A DNA stretch of 7,542 bases, taken from positions 1 through 7,542 of the forward strand of contig CAMOEP010000100.1 in NCBI GenBank assembly GCA_946612185.1, in the 5' to 3' direction. Within the stretch, counting starts at the first letter, position 1. Every line of letters begins with the position of its first letter. Position numbers and translations under genes: made by a program. Below are positions 1 to 7,531 of this stretch, piece by piece. The DNA is from an uncultured Ruminococcus sp. (GTDB taxonomy: Bacteria > Bacillota > Clostridia > Oscillospirales > Ruminococcaceae). The notes beneath the pieces were generated by a model that worked only from the letters and a program-made list of their open reading frames with translations, did not search any database and had not been told where the DNA came from.

Positions 1-1
1 C

Positions 2-3000
2 CTTGCAACATTGAGATATGACCAGATAAGCCTGATGGACGAGTCAACACTCCCTGTAACTGCTGATATTCTCTCTCCAGCCCATGCGCCGGAGATAATG
101 GAAGTCTCCTGGGATAAGGATTCTGTTTCCCAGGTATTCAAGACTCTGGAGCCAGATGAGAAAAAGGAACTTAACCAGGCTTTCGCCAAGTATCAGTGCT
201 TTATTACAAGCCATGATACTGACAAACGCACAGAAGCCATAAATATGATACTCGACATTATCTACGAAAAGCACTGGGAATTCAGCCCCGGAGTCAATCT
301 GCTGCTTGGTATTATGCAGTTGTCTTCCGGCGATGTCAAAGATGCTGTCAACTCATTCTTCTATGCCGGAAACTACAGATACGCTTACTGTACTGCTTTC
401 AACGCCACTAAAGAAACAAATGACAAGGAACTGTACAGGCTTGCGGCTTCATTTTCTGCAATGTACCTTACCGGCAAAGATCTTCAGCACGCTGAAGAAG
501 CCGCTGAAGTACTCAGGAAATCCACTGTCGCCGCATCAGATACAGGCGGTATTGAGTATGCATTAAAGAATGCATTTCCTGAAACAGAAAAAATAATCAG
601 AAACATCATAGCATCACTGGGCGAGATCTATATCAAAAATAAAGCCGAGCTTAATAATACAAACGCTCTCCTTACTAAGCTAAAATCCCACTACGCTGTC
701 AATGCGATCACAGGAATGATAAACAAGTACCTGAAAAAGCTGCCTAAGCATATTACCAAAAATAATGACGGCGTTCCTGATACAACTACTGCACATATCG
801 GTCAGTTGGTTTCCTATAATATCTTTGAAGGAAGCGGCAAGATCACCGCTTTTGACGGCAGTCAGTACGGATTTGAGATAACCGCCGTTGAAGATGTATC
901 GCTCCGCAATCAGCTTAAAAAACTGACATCAAAGGACTTCGAGCCTATCCCTGTAAACTTCATGCTGAAAAAGAATTTCAGCAAGTATGAGGCTGTTGAA
1001 ATATACAGGGGATATAAGAAAGCTGTCGAAGAAGATACATCCATAAATGCCGCTAACCTGTATTACTCCAATAAGAATTACCTAAAGGCTATAAATGTGT
1101 ATAAGCAGAACCTTGACGGTCCTGACCGCAATAACGCTTTCTACCGTATAATCATATGCTACTTATCCCTCATCAAGGAGCAGAATAACCAGGAATACCT
1201 GTCTGAACTCAGCGAACTGGTAGATAAGTACGCTTCTGAAGTGGAATTGAATCACAAGACCCTTGAGGCACTCTATAACTACTATTATAAGGTCAATGAC
1301 TTTGAGAACACTCTGATGACTGTCAGCGCACTTATTGATCTGTGCGCACCTGATGAGTATAACAGGATACTTCAATATACCTACATAAAAGCCATGTGCT
1401 ACCGTAACCTTGACAATCACCAGTCTGCTGTCAGTGAACTCCTTGACTGGCTGAAGATCGTCAAGCAGTACAAGATAACAAATAAGTACTCGACCAGAGA
1501 TACCACTATCTACTATATCCTTGCCGATTCATATTTCCAGATCGGCGATTACGAAAATGCTCAGAAGTATGCTGAACTTTGCACCGCCAAGGAGCGCAAG
1601 GATGAAATTCTCCAGAAAATCCAGGCTGTCAGCGGCGAAACTGATACCCAGGATACAGAGGATATGCCTGATGATAACTTTGAGGACGAGGACGATGATG
1701 ATGAGGAGGAGATCGCTCCTGAACCGGAGGAATCACTCCTGGCTGCCTATGCCGGCTATAAAGACAGCGCCGGATTCGATGCACTCGGTCTTGACGATAC
1801 CCACATTATCAGCAAGGCTATGAGCTTCAGCGCAGATAATATCCACTGCCTGCTCACCTACCTCAGCAGTGCGGCTTCGCTTTCCGCTGACTCCCTCAAA
1901 ACCAGGGTAAATGAAGCCGGCGAGGAAGTATACGTCGGACAAACTATCAAGGCTGTAAATGAACTGGTATCCTATGCGCTGAACAGTCCCCTTACTGAAC
2001 CTGAACATCTCAGCACGGAGATAATCGCCGTATACAACGAGGCTCAGAATGCTATCCCAGATACAGCACCTGCCATGTTCGCCGCATCAGCACTGTATTC
2101 GCTGTTCAATACCCCGGCTGCCCCGGATTACACCATTGAGGACTTCTCCGTTCTCATTGAGGATATGTTCCCGGAACAGTACCCTTCACTTCTTCCCCTG
2201 GTCAATGACCTTATCTTCTTCCGTACAAGTACCGGCTATGGCATGGATTCATTCTCCTCTTACAAAACAGACAGTACCGCCCTCAACAATGCTGTAACTG
2301 CCGCCGATGAGTGCCGGAACGCTCTGGACAAGCGCCTGAAAGCCTATGAGAAGTATGTTCAGCTAAGGTACACAAGAGAGATACTTTTCGGTGACAGTCT
2401 GGGTGATCTCCGTAAATGCCTCAATATTGCCGCTGAGAATGATATATCCGGCTTTGACACTGTTGTAAAGATAATGCAGGAAAACTTTATCCGCATCGGC
2501 TTACCGGTTTCCTCCAAGAATATCGACAAGATCAGGGTGAAGGATTATATTGACAGGAAGTACAAGGACGCAAGCGGACAAGTTGTTAAGGAAGGCTACC
2601 AGCCTTCAAAACAGTTCCAGAAACTTGTGGGCAAGCGTGCCAATAATCTGCTCCTCTCCACCATTCGTGCAATAACCTGCATCTGCGACTGGGTATCTGC
2701 CGCCGCTAATATGACAGTGAACAGCAATTCCTATGCCGCAGATATGTACACCGAAACTGCTCCCCGTGTAACGGCTGAACTGCACAGCATAGTCCGGTGC
2801 TGTGAGGAACATCTTGCTGAAAATGGCTTTGACTGGGGCACTGAAAGTCTCCGCAGAGCCGCCTGTGAGCTGATCGCAAAAATGAACGGCACCTATAACA
2901 GCAAGGAAAGACGCTACCTTTTCATTGACTTTCTCCGTGGAGAAGATGTGCTGCTGGGTGACAACTTCCTTCCTGAGATGCAGTCCACCTTCTGCAATAT

Positions 3001-5449
3001 GCCTGACTTCAATATCCTCTGCCGCATCGAGCGCCATGCCTCACACCAACACCCGGAACTTCACGAACGCCTGACGGAGATCCTCAGCGAAGTCGAATCC
3101 AAGCACAACTTCCGCTGTGCAAGACTTATCCGGGAATATGGCGAGGATATGGGCATTTCCCAGATAACCGAACATAAGGACCTTGCCCAGTTCGGCGAAT
3201 GTCTGAAACAGGCAAGGAACCAGTTTGAAACGATTCTTCAGGAATTCTCCGAGGAAATGAAACTCTGCGAAAGCTATGGAACGCTCCTGAATTTCAACGG
3301 CGAAAAGGACGAGATAATGGCGATCGCTCTGGAATGGTGCCGCATTACCAGACTCACCGGCGACTTCGGCTTCTATGTCCGGCTGCTGGAAACAATACGC
3401 CATTCGATCTCAGTCAATGCGGCTAAAAAGGGCGAACAGCTTATGCGCCAGCTAAATGAACTGGCTGATGACCCTGATATAAACTTCGGTGTATTCAGCA
3501 AAGAGATGATCGAGGCTAAGATCAATGACCAGAACTTCTCCTCTGCTGAATTCATACTCAGCCGCATCATAAGCGGCGATGTGGGCGCTATCTCCGACTA
3601 CTCCAGCGAACCCCGTGGCTATTTCGAGGAATTCATCAACGAGTTTGCCACAAATTTCCGTGCTTCCCGTAATCCAGGCCGCAGTCTTGCCGGTGCTATA
3701 CTTGATTACTCCGGCAAAAAAGACCTGGAAAAGGCTCTTATCCACCTTACCAATAACGTCCGCAAGGAAACCAAGGGCGGTGCTAATCTGCTCAAAAACT
3801 GGATGCCGTTAGGAGGTCCGGCAAATACCGAACAGCTTACCTCCCTCCTGAACCGGCTCGGTTTCAGGATAGAAACCATTCAGCCGGACGATAGTATCGG
3901 CGTTGAAGCCTATAATGTATTCTGCCGCAAACAGACCGGAAAGGTGAACTATCCCCATAATATCCCCGCATTCGGCTCAAAGAGCGAAACAGACGGCTTC
4001 CGTGTGATATGCCTTTACGGTACATATACCTGCGATTCTCTTATGGACAAGTTCAAGGCTGTCAACACCTCCGCAAAGCATACCATTGTTCTGCTGGACT
4101 ACTCTATGAACCTGGAGGAGCGCCGCCGTCTTGCACGAAAGATCAAGGAGGAAAAGTCCTTCGCAAAGACATTTATCGTTATCGACCGTATCATCATGTA
4201 CTACCTGGCGATACACTATGCGGAAAATACTGTTATCCGCCGGCTTATGGCTGTTACTCTGCCATTTGCCTGGTATCAGCCATTCGTTGAGGAATCCTGG
4301 CAGAATATGCCGCCGGAACTTTTCACCGGCAGAGAATCTGAACTTACCTCTATCGAATCGCCGGAGGGTGCCTGCCTGGTATACGGCGGCCGTCAGCTCG
4401 GCAAAAGTGCGCTCCTGAAAATGGCTAAGCACAACATCGACAAAAACAGCAATGGCGACAGAGCTGTTCTTATTGAGGTAAAAGACCGTACAGCGGCAGA
4501 AACTGCAAGTATCGTATGCAGACAGCTCATTATTGAGGGTATCCTTGACGAGTCCTGCCAGTGCGATACCTGGACAGAACTTGCCGGTCATCTACAGCTC
4601 CGTCTTATGGACGATGACCCGGAAACTCGCATCAATTACCTGCTCCTTATGCTTGACGAAGCCGATACCTTCATCAAGACCAGCGGCGATACAGAAGATC
4701 AGCCTATCACCGCACTGAAAAGCCTCCCCTCTTACCGCTTCAAGCTGGTCATGGCTGGTCTGCATAACCTGAGCCGCTATAACCGTGAACTTACCCACGG
4801 CAACTCAAACCTTATACATATGAGCCACGTTATCGTCAAACAGTTCTGCCGTGAGGAAGCCACAAAACTGCTCACAAACATTCTTTCCTACCTGGGCTTC
4901 TACTTCACCCAGAATATCATTGACAATATCCTTGCATCTACATATAATTACCCCGGTCTGATACAGTTCTACTGTCAGAAGCTGCTGGAAGCTATGAAGA
5001 ACGGGGATTATGCCGGCTATGCCGAACTTTCTTCACCGCCTTACATGGTGACAGAGAGCCACTACAAAAAAGTCCTTGCTGACACCGCCTTCACTGACAA
5101 GGTCAACGAAAAGCTGGAAGCTACGCTGTTCACAGAGGAAAAAGGCAGAAGCAACTACCATATCATTGCCCTTATCCTTGCCTACCTTTACTATGCTGAA
5201 CCAAATGAAAAGGGTTACACCAGCGCCGACATCATTAAGGTGGCTGAAGAATACCATATCAACCGTATTCTCTCACTGAAGCCGGAACAGCTTTCAGAAC
5301 TTCTCAGCGAAATGCGTGACCTGAACGTTATAACTATCATGGACGATCATTTCCGCTTCGCTACAGACGGATTCCGCAAACTTCTCGGCAGTCAGGAAAA
5401 TGTTGAAAAGAGCATGGGTGACTACTTCGAGGAGGTGCTTACAGTATGA
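2..5449 (+). CDS. Giant TPR / OB-like / STAND-type P-loop ATPase, 5' end beyond the window
   Basis: The frame is open to the left edge. The first in-frame start candidates (TTG at 11, ATG at 35) have no ribosome binding site, so the true start is probably upstream. Residues below are counted from the TTG at 11. Residues about 80-250 are helical. 274-333 resemble a cold-shock-type OB fold. About 347-541 are TPR-like (for example YYILADSYFQIGDYENA near 501). 543-574 are highly acidic. About 576-1283 are predicted helical with no recognised domain. 1284-1435 form an alpha/beta domain with strands near 1331-1335, 1358-1363 and 1387-1392. FTGRESEL (1438-1445) introduces an ATPase with Walker A GGRQLGKS (1459-1466), Walker B LLLMLDEAD (1544-1552, D1549 and E1550), a sensor-1-like strand (1577-1592) and NYPGLIQFYC (1646-1655), resembling the STAND GxP region. 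1713-1800 look winged-helix. Probably a cytoplasmic signal-sensing NTPase. STAND-like ATPase is well supported; the biological role is inferred. No transmembrane segment or signal peptide is seen in the part present. Confidence 0.88.
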   Translation, partial: LATLRYDQISLMDESTLPVTADILSPAHAPEIMEVSWDKDSVSQVFKTLEPDEKKELNQAFAKYQCFITSHDTDKRTEAINMILDIIYEKHWEFSPGVNLLLGIMQLSSGDVKDAVNSFFYAGNYRYAYCTAFNATKETNDKELYRLAASFSAMYLTGKDLQHAEEAAEVLRKSTVAASDTGGIEYALKNAFPETEKIIRNIIASLGEIYIKNKAELNNTNALLTKLKSHYAVNAITGMINKYLKKLPKHITKNNDGVPDTTTAHIGQLVSYNIFEGSGKITAFDGSQYGFEITAVEDVSLRNQLKKLTSKDFEPIPVNFMLKKNFSKYEAVEIYRGYKKAVEEDTSINAANLYYSNKNYLKAINVYKQNLDGPDRNNAFYRIIICYLSLIKEQNNQEYLSELSELVDKYASEVELNHKTLEALYNYYYKVNDFENTLMTVSALIDLCAPDEYNRILQYTYIKAMCYRNLDNHQSAVSELLDWLKIVKQYKITNKYSTRDTTIYYILADSYFQIGDYENAQKYAELCTAKERKDEILQKIQAVSGETDTQDTEDMPDDNFEDEDDDDEEEIAPEPEESLLAAYAGYKDSAGFDALGLDDTHIISKAMSFSADNIHCLLTYLSSAASLSADSLKTRVNEAGEEVYVGQTIKAVNELVSYALNSPLTEPEHLSTEIIAVYNEAQNAIPDTAPAMFAASALYSLFNTPAAPDYTIEDFSVLIEDMFPEQYPSLLPLVNDLIFFRTSTGYGMDSFSSYKTDSTALNNAVTAADECRNALDKRLKAYEKYVQLRYTREILFGDSLGDLRKCLNIAAENDISGFDTVVKIMQENFIRIGLPVSSKNIDKIRVKDYIDRKYKDASGQVVKEGYQPSKQFQKLVGKRANNLLLSTIRAITCICDWVSAAANMTVNSNSYAADMYTETAPRVTAELHSIVRCCEEHLAENGFDWGTESLRRAACELIAKMNGTYNSKERRYLFIDFLRGEDVLLGDNFLPEMQSTFCNMPDFNILCRIERHASHQHPELHERLTEILSEVESKHNFRCARLIREYGEDMGISQITEHKDLAQFGECLKQARNQFETILQEFSEEMKLCESYGTLLNFNGEKDEIMAIALEWCRITRLTGDFGFYVRLLETIRHSISVNAAKKGEQLMRQLNELADDPDINFGVFSKEMIEAKINDQNFSSAEFILSRIISGDVGAISDYSSEPRGYFEEFINEFATNFRASRNPGRSLAGAILDYSGKKDLEKALIHLTNNVRKETKGGANLLKNWMPLGGPANTEQLTSLLNRLGFRIETIQPDDSIGVEAYNVFCRKQTGKVNYPHNIPAFGSKSETDGFRVICLYGTYTCDSLMDKFKAVNTSAKHTIVLLDYSMNLEERRRLARKIKEEKSFAKTFIVIDRIIMYYLAIHYAENTVIRRLMAVTLPFAWYQPFVEESWQNMPPELFTGRESELTSIESPEGACLVYGGRQLGKSALLKMAKHNIDKNSNGDRAVLIEVKDRTAAETASIVCRQLIIEGILDESCQCDTWTELAGHLQLRLMDDDPETRINYLLLMLDEADTFIKTSGDTEDQPITALKSLPSYRFKLVMAGLHNLSRYNRELTHGNSNLIHMSHVIVKQFCREEATKLLTNILSYLGFYFTQNIIDNILASTYNYPGLIQFYCQKLLEAMKNGDYAGYAELSSPPYMVTESHYKKVLADTAFTDKVNEKLEATLFTEEKGRSNYHIIALILAYLYYAEPNEKGYTSADIIKVAEEYHINRILSLKPEQLSELLSEMRDLNVITIMDDHFRFATDGFRKLLGSQENVEKSMGDYFEEVLTV
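830..1009 (+). other. Region encoding a cold-shock/S1-like OB-fold insert in the giant ATPase
   Basis: Residues 274-333 read G-x-G-K-I-x-A-F, then Y-G-F-E-I about five residues later, then a basic stretch and a final strand A-V-E-I-Y. This matches the order of the cold-shock domain: a first strand G-x-[IV]-x-x-F, a second strand with [YF]-G-F-I, and a last strand ending A-x-x-[VI]. The domain lies between helical repeats on both sides. Its aromatic residues (F281, Y286, F288) fall where cold-shock proteins stack on RNA or single-stranded DNA bases. Single-strand binding is inferred from this pattern, not shown. Confidence 0.5.
1637..1735 (+). other. Region encoding an acidic low-complexity linker
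   Basis: Residues 543-574 are mostly Asp and Glu, including the run EDEDDDDEEE (558-567), written in the DNA as a purine-rich GAG/GAC/GAT tract near 1681-1711. It separates the N-terminal TPR-like half from the long helical region that leads to the ATPase. It is probably a flexible, disordered hinge. Confidence 0.75.
4322..5110 (+). other. Region encoding the STAND-like NTPase domain
   Basis: The domain opens with F-T-G-R-E-x-E-L, a lead-in common in prokaryotic STAND and archaeal-type ATPases. Walker A has the invariant Lys at residue 1465 and Ser at 1466. Walker B is a hydrophobic strand ending D1549-E1550. The strand FKLVMAGLHNL (from 1577) sits where sensor 1 is expected. N-Y-P-G at 1646-1649 sits where STAND proteins carry the GxP motif, here without the usual Gly. 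All visible catalytic residues are intact, so ATP binding and hydrolysis are expected. Confidence 0.85.
5430..5435 (+). promoter_or_regulatory. Ribosome binding site for the HEPN gene
   Basis: AGGAGG lies inside the last codons of the giant ATPase gene, 10 bases before the ATG at 5446. With the ATGA overlap it fixes the start of the second gene and indicates translational coupling. Confidence 0.8.
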
Positions 5450-6519
5450 CCGGCGAACTCTGGTGGAACAGACTGGTGAATTCTGTACGTTTCCTTGAGG
5501 ATATTCAGGACTGCCTTGAAGAAAACAAGTCGGTTATCCTCCTTCTGGATACAGACACACCCTGGACTGACATAATGATCGAAACCCTTACCCGCAACCT
5601 GAGCGAATACATTGATGCCGGCAAAGGCAAGTCCTTTGAAACTATTGACCTGTCAACAGAGGACGGTGCAAGCCCCGGCGAACTCCTTGAAAAGCGCTTT
5701 CGCCCGGACTCAAAGTCAGACCGTTACTGGCCTACCAAGCATGGCTGCGAGGAGATATACCTGGCACAGCAAAGGAATACTCCGCTGAACAGGCGGTATG
5801 TCTACGTCACTGAGATACCCCAGAATCAGATCAATGACTGGGTAACCTCCGTTAATAAATACCTTGATAACTGCCCGGATAATGAAGAACACGGCGTGTT
5901 TATCCTCATTGTAAAGAGTACGGGCATTATCCCCTCAAAGCATTTAACTACATTCAAGTATTCAGACTACATATCTGACTACGACTGCATGATGCTGTGC
6001 CTGACACTGCTTTCTGACCTTTCCTGCGGAAGGACTGAGAAAATGTATCTTGCCGAGGTCGCAAGCAATATCGCACATAATCATGTGGAACTGGCTTCAC
6101 TGCTGGTTTCCGAAAAACTGGAGCTTCTCATGGACCCGGAGGCTGTCACCAGAAGGGTGTATAGTCTCAGCGGCATTGAAGTAGGCGACCTTTCTGAGAC
6201 AGTCCACAGGGCTGTGTGGGAGGCGCAGATAAAGCTGATATTCCCGAAGCTGGAAAACTTCCGTGCTGAGATAATACGGAAATACGAGACAAAACTGGAA
6301 CAGTTCCTCCCCATACGCAGTTCAAACAATGACAGGATAGAGAAAGCCTCAGACCTTGAAATAGGACAGCTATTCTACGTCTGCAAGGATAACCGTGACA
6401 GTCACATTGTCGATCAGGTGGAACTTGACACTCTGCGGAAAATGCGTGATGCACGAAACACCCTTGCGCATATGGAGATCCTCTCCTACAAACAGCTCAA
6501 ATCCCTGAATATCATTTAA
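5446..6519 (+). CDS. HEPN-domain protein with a degenerate NTPase-like N-terminus, coupled to the STAND ATPase
   Basis: This 357-residue protein starts at an ATG overlapping the upstream stop (ATGA), behind AGGAGG at 5430. The N-terminal half has alternating strands and helices: KSVILLLDTDTPW (28-40), FETIDL (64-69), RRYVYVTEIP (116-125) and GVFILIVKS (150-158). This resembles an ATPase core, but no GxxxxGK[ST] follows the first strand, so nucleotide hydrolysis is unlikely. About 175-250 are helical. From about 255 comes a long helical segment ending in RNTLAH (R337, N338, H342), the R-x4-H signature of HEPN ribonucleases, in a context (arginine-rich helix, then LAH and a further helix) similar to Swt1-like HEPN domains. 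HEPN domains usually act as dimeric, metal-independent RNases. The N-terminal fold and any family name are tentative. The tight coupling suggests the two proteins form a complex, with the ATPase controlling this possible effector. Confidence 0.88.
   Translation: MTGELWWNRLVNSVRFLEDIQDCLEENKSVILLLDTDTPWTDIMIETLTRNLSEYIDAGKGKSFETIDLSTEDGASPGELLEKRFRPDSKSDRYWPTKHGCEEIYLAQQRNTPLNRRYVYVTEIPQNQINDWVTSVNKYLDNCPDNEEHGVFILIVKSTGIIPSKHLTTFKYSDYISDYDCMMLCLTLLSDLSCGRTEKMYLAEVASNIAHNHVELASLLVSEKLELLMDPEAVTRRVYSLSGIEVGDLSETVHRAVWEAQIKLIFPKLENFRAEIIRKYETKLEQFLPIRSSNNDRIEKASDLEIGQLFYVCKDNRDSHIVDQVELDTLRKMRDARNTLAHMEILSYKQLKSLNII
6454..6471 (+). other. Putative HEPN catalytic motif R-N-x3-H
   Basis: Codons for R337, N338, T339, L340, A341 and H342 of the coupled gene. 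R-x4-6-H is the defining active-site motif of HEPN RNases, and a polar residue, often Asn, commonly follows the Arg as here. Only 15 residues follow the His, enough for part of the last helix of the domain. Confidence 0.65.
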
Positions 6520-6526
6520 ATAACAC

Positions 6527-6572
6527 AATACCCCTGATACGGCAGGTTCAGCCTTGCCATATCAGGGGTATT
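6527..6572. terminator. Bidirectional Rho-independent terminator between convergent operons
   Basis: A perfect 13-bp outer stem (6527-6539 with 6560-6572) carries the GC core CCCCTGA/TCAGGGG. After one C/A mismatch it continues as a 6-bp inner stem (6541-6546 with 6553-6558, one G-T pair) around a 6-base loop. On the plus strand the stem runs into TATTTTC, and on the minus strand into TATTGTGTTATTT. It starts 8 bases after the plus-strand stop and ends 2 bases before the minus-strand stop codon at 6574, so it can serve both transcripts. The T-tracts are short or interrupted, and the stem itself is strong. Confidence 0.9.
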
Positions 6573-6573
6573 T

Positions 6574-7041
6574 TCAGTCACCGAGAATACTTGGTGCAGG
6601 TGCATCAGAGCCTTTTTTTGATGCTGATGCAAGGTGTACTGCGGCAATGATAACAGCAAGAACTGCCGGTATTATCACAGGCAGTATCCTTACCTGGTAC
6701 ATATCGCTTACAGGTGCCATTGTGTAGTTATCCGCCCAGCCTGCCGCATCTGCATGAGTTACCACCTTATAGAGCATGGCAAGACACAGCACAAGTCCGC
6801 TTCCGGAGCATATCATAGATATAACAGAAAGTATATTTCGCCGGAAAAGGCTTAAAATAGCGCCAGATGTCATAATTATACCAGAAGTGATAAGCAGCAT
6901 ACCAACTATTTTCATGCCTCCGCCATAGCTTGCGCCGTTGTAGACAAGCCCTGCACCGCTGAGGCACACCATAATAAGCGGATAAACTGCTGTCAGAATG
7001 AGCATAATAACTTTAAGGACAGTAAAAAGCGGTTTAGCCAT
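6574..7041 (-). CDS. Small four-helix membrane protein of unknown function
   Basis: The 155-residue reading from the ATG at 7041 is preferred over an ATG 22 codons upstream at 7107. The upstream extension lies entirely within the preceding Nim-like gene and is not membrane-like. From 7041 the protein begins MAKPLFTVLK and has four hydrophobic segments at about 8-33, 43-66, 69-94 and 117-138. A short loop with charged and aromatic residues (about 95-116) precedes the last helix, and a polar tail ends it. Only a weak GGTG lies 4 bases before the ATG. The start overlaps the previous stop by 8 bases, so translation is probably coupled. No family is recognised; no enzyme motifs are visible. It is likely an integral cytoplasmic-membrane protein co-transcribed with the Nim-like gene. 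Confidence 0.75.
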   Translation of the reverse strand: MAKPLFTVLKVIMLILTAVYPLIMVCLSGAGLVYNGASYGGGMKIVGMLLITSGIIMTSGAILSLFRRNILSVISMICSGSGLVLCLAMLYKVVTHADAAGWADNYTMAPVSDMYQVRILPVIIPAVLAVIIAAVHLASASKKGSDAPAPSILGD

Positions 7042-7531
7042 TATGCACCGGCTTTCTGGACTTGCAGGACATCTTGGTAACGTCCAGCCTGAATACTGCT
7101 GCGGCATTTACCCGTTCCGGAGCAAATTCCCAGTTATCCCTGCCTGTAGTCTGCTTCATGATTGCGCTCAGACCGGTAATTTTTTCGGCACTGTCCTCAA
7201 CTATACTCAGCACTCCGTTTCCGATCACGCTCATATACTCTGCTGAATAGTTGCAGGCTTTTTCGCCCTCCACAAGGCGGTAATTGCCGTCTATCTCAAA
7301 GCCTACTGCCGGCTTTTTCTCAGCGAGGGAGTACTTTCTTCCGGCTTTTGCGCCATGAAACCAGAATGTGAGCTTGTCCTCTGCCATAGTGTACCCGTAA
7401 TTCAGCGGAACTATGTAAATATCATTATTGTCAGAAAATGCCACTCTCATTATCTGCTGACTGCTGAGGAAATCCATAATTTCTGACTTTTCTGTAATTT
7501 CTCTGTCTTTTCTTCTCATATTATCACTCAT
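7034..7531 (-). CDS. Nim-like pyridoxamine 5'-phosphate oxidase family flavoprotein
   Basis: This 165-residue protein has the size and motif order of NimA-like proteins: MRRKDREI (5-12), IYIVPLNYGY (38-47), FWFHGAKAGRKYSL (56-69), VGFEID (76-81) and ACNYSAEYMSVIGNG (92-106). These proteins form a split-barrel, usually dimeric, and bind FMN or a related cofactor. Some Nim proteins reduce 5-nitroimidazole drugs to non-toxic amines, but most chromosomal homologues in gut Clostridia have no proven substrate, so drug resistance should not be assumed. The ATG at 7531 is chosen for the upstream AGGAAAG, although AGGA is only 3 bases away. The ATG at 7519 (MRRKDREI) would match the usual family N-terminus and is a real alternative. 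It is cytoplasmic and is the first visible gene of a two-gene minus-strand unit whose promoter lies outside the window. Confidence 0.92.
   Translation of the reverse strand: MSDNMRRKDREITEKSEIMDFLSSQQIMRVAFSDNNDIYIVPLNYGYTMAEDKLTFWFHGAKAGRKYSLAEKKPAVGFEIDGNYRLVEGEKACNYSAEYMSVIGNGVLSIVEDSAEKITGLSAIMKQTTGRDNWEFAPERVNAAAVFRLDVTKMSCKSRKPVHNG

Noticed and set aside
1681..1711. GAG/GAC/GAT-rich tract as a possible DNA repeat
   Set aside because: It is irregular and in frame, and simply encodes the Asp/Glu linker; no repeat unit is conserved and it occurs nowhere else in the window.
2606..3403. Two consecutive minus-strand open frames (2606-3037 and 3041-3403)
   Set aside because: Both are antisense to the continuous giant frame and have no recognisable family features. 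Their adjacency reflects codon bias on the coding strand.
3810..3816. Shine-Dalgarno-like AGGAGGT inside the giant gene
   Set aside because: No ATG, GTG or TTG follows at suitable spacing in a useful frame; it encodes part of the M-P-L-G-G-P stretch of the protein.
3977..4591. Minus-strand open frame of about 204 codons opposite the ATPase-coding region
   Set aside because: It lies wholly antisense to the strongly motif-bearing ATPase frame, has no ribosome binding site I could see, and its translation shows no recognisable domain; it is a by-product of codon usage.
7042..7107. Upstream 22-codon extension of the membrane protein (ATG at 7107)
   Set aside because: It would deepen the overlap with the Nim-like gene and add a polar, Pro/Ser/Cys-containing leader before a natural membrane-protein N-terminus. 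The ATG at 7041 with a stop/start overlap is more plausible.
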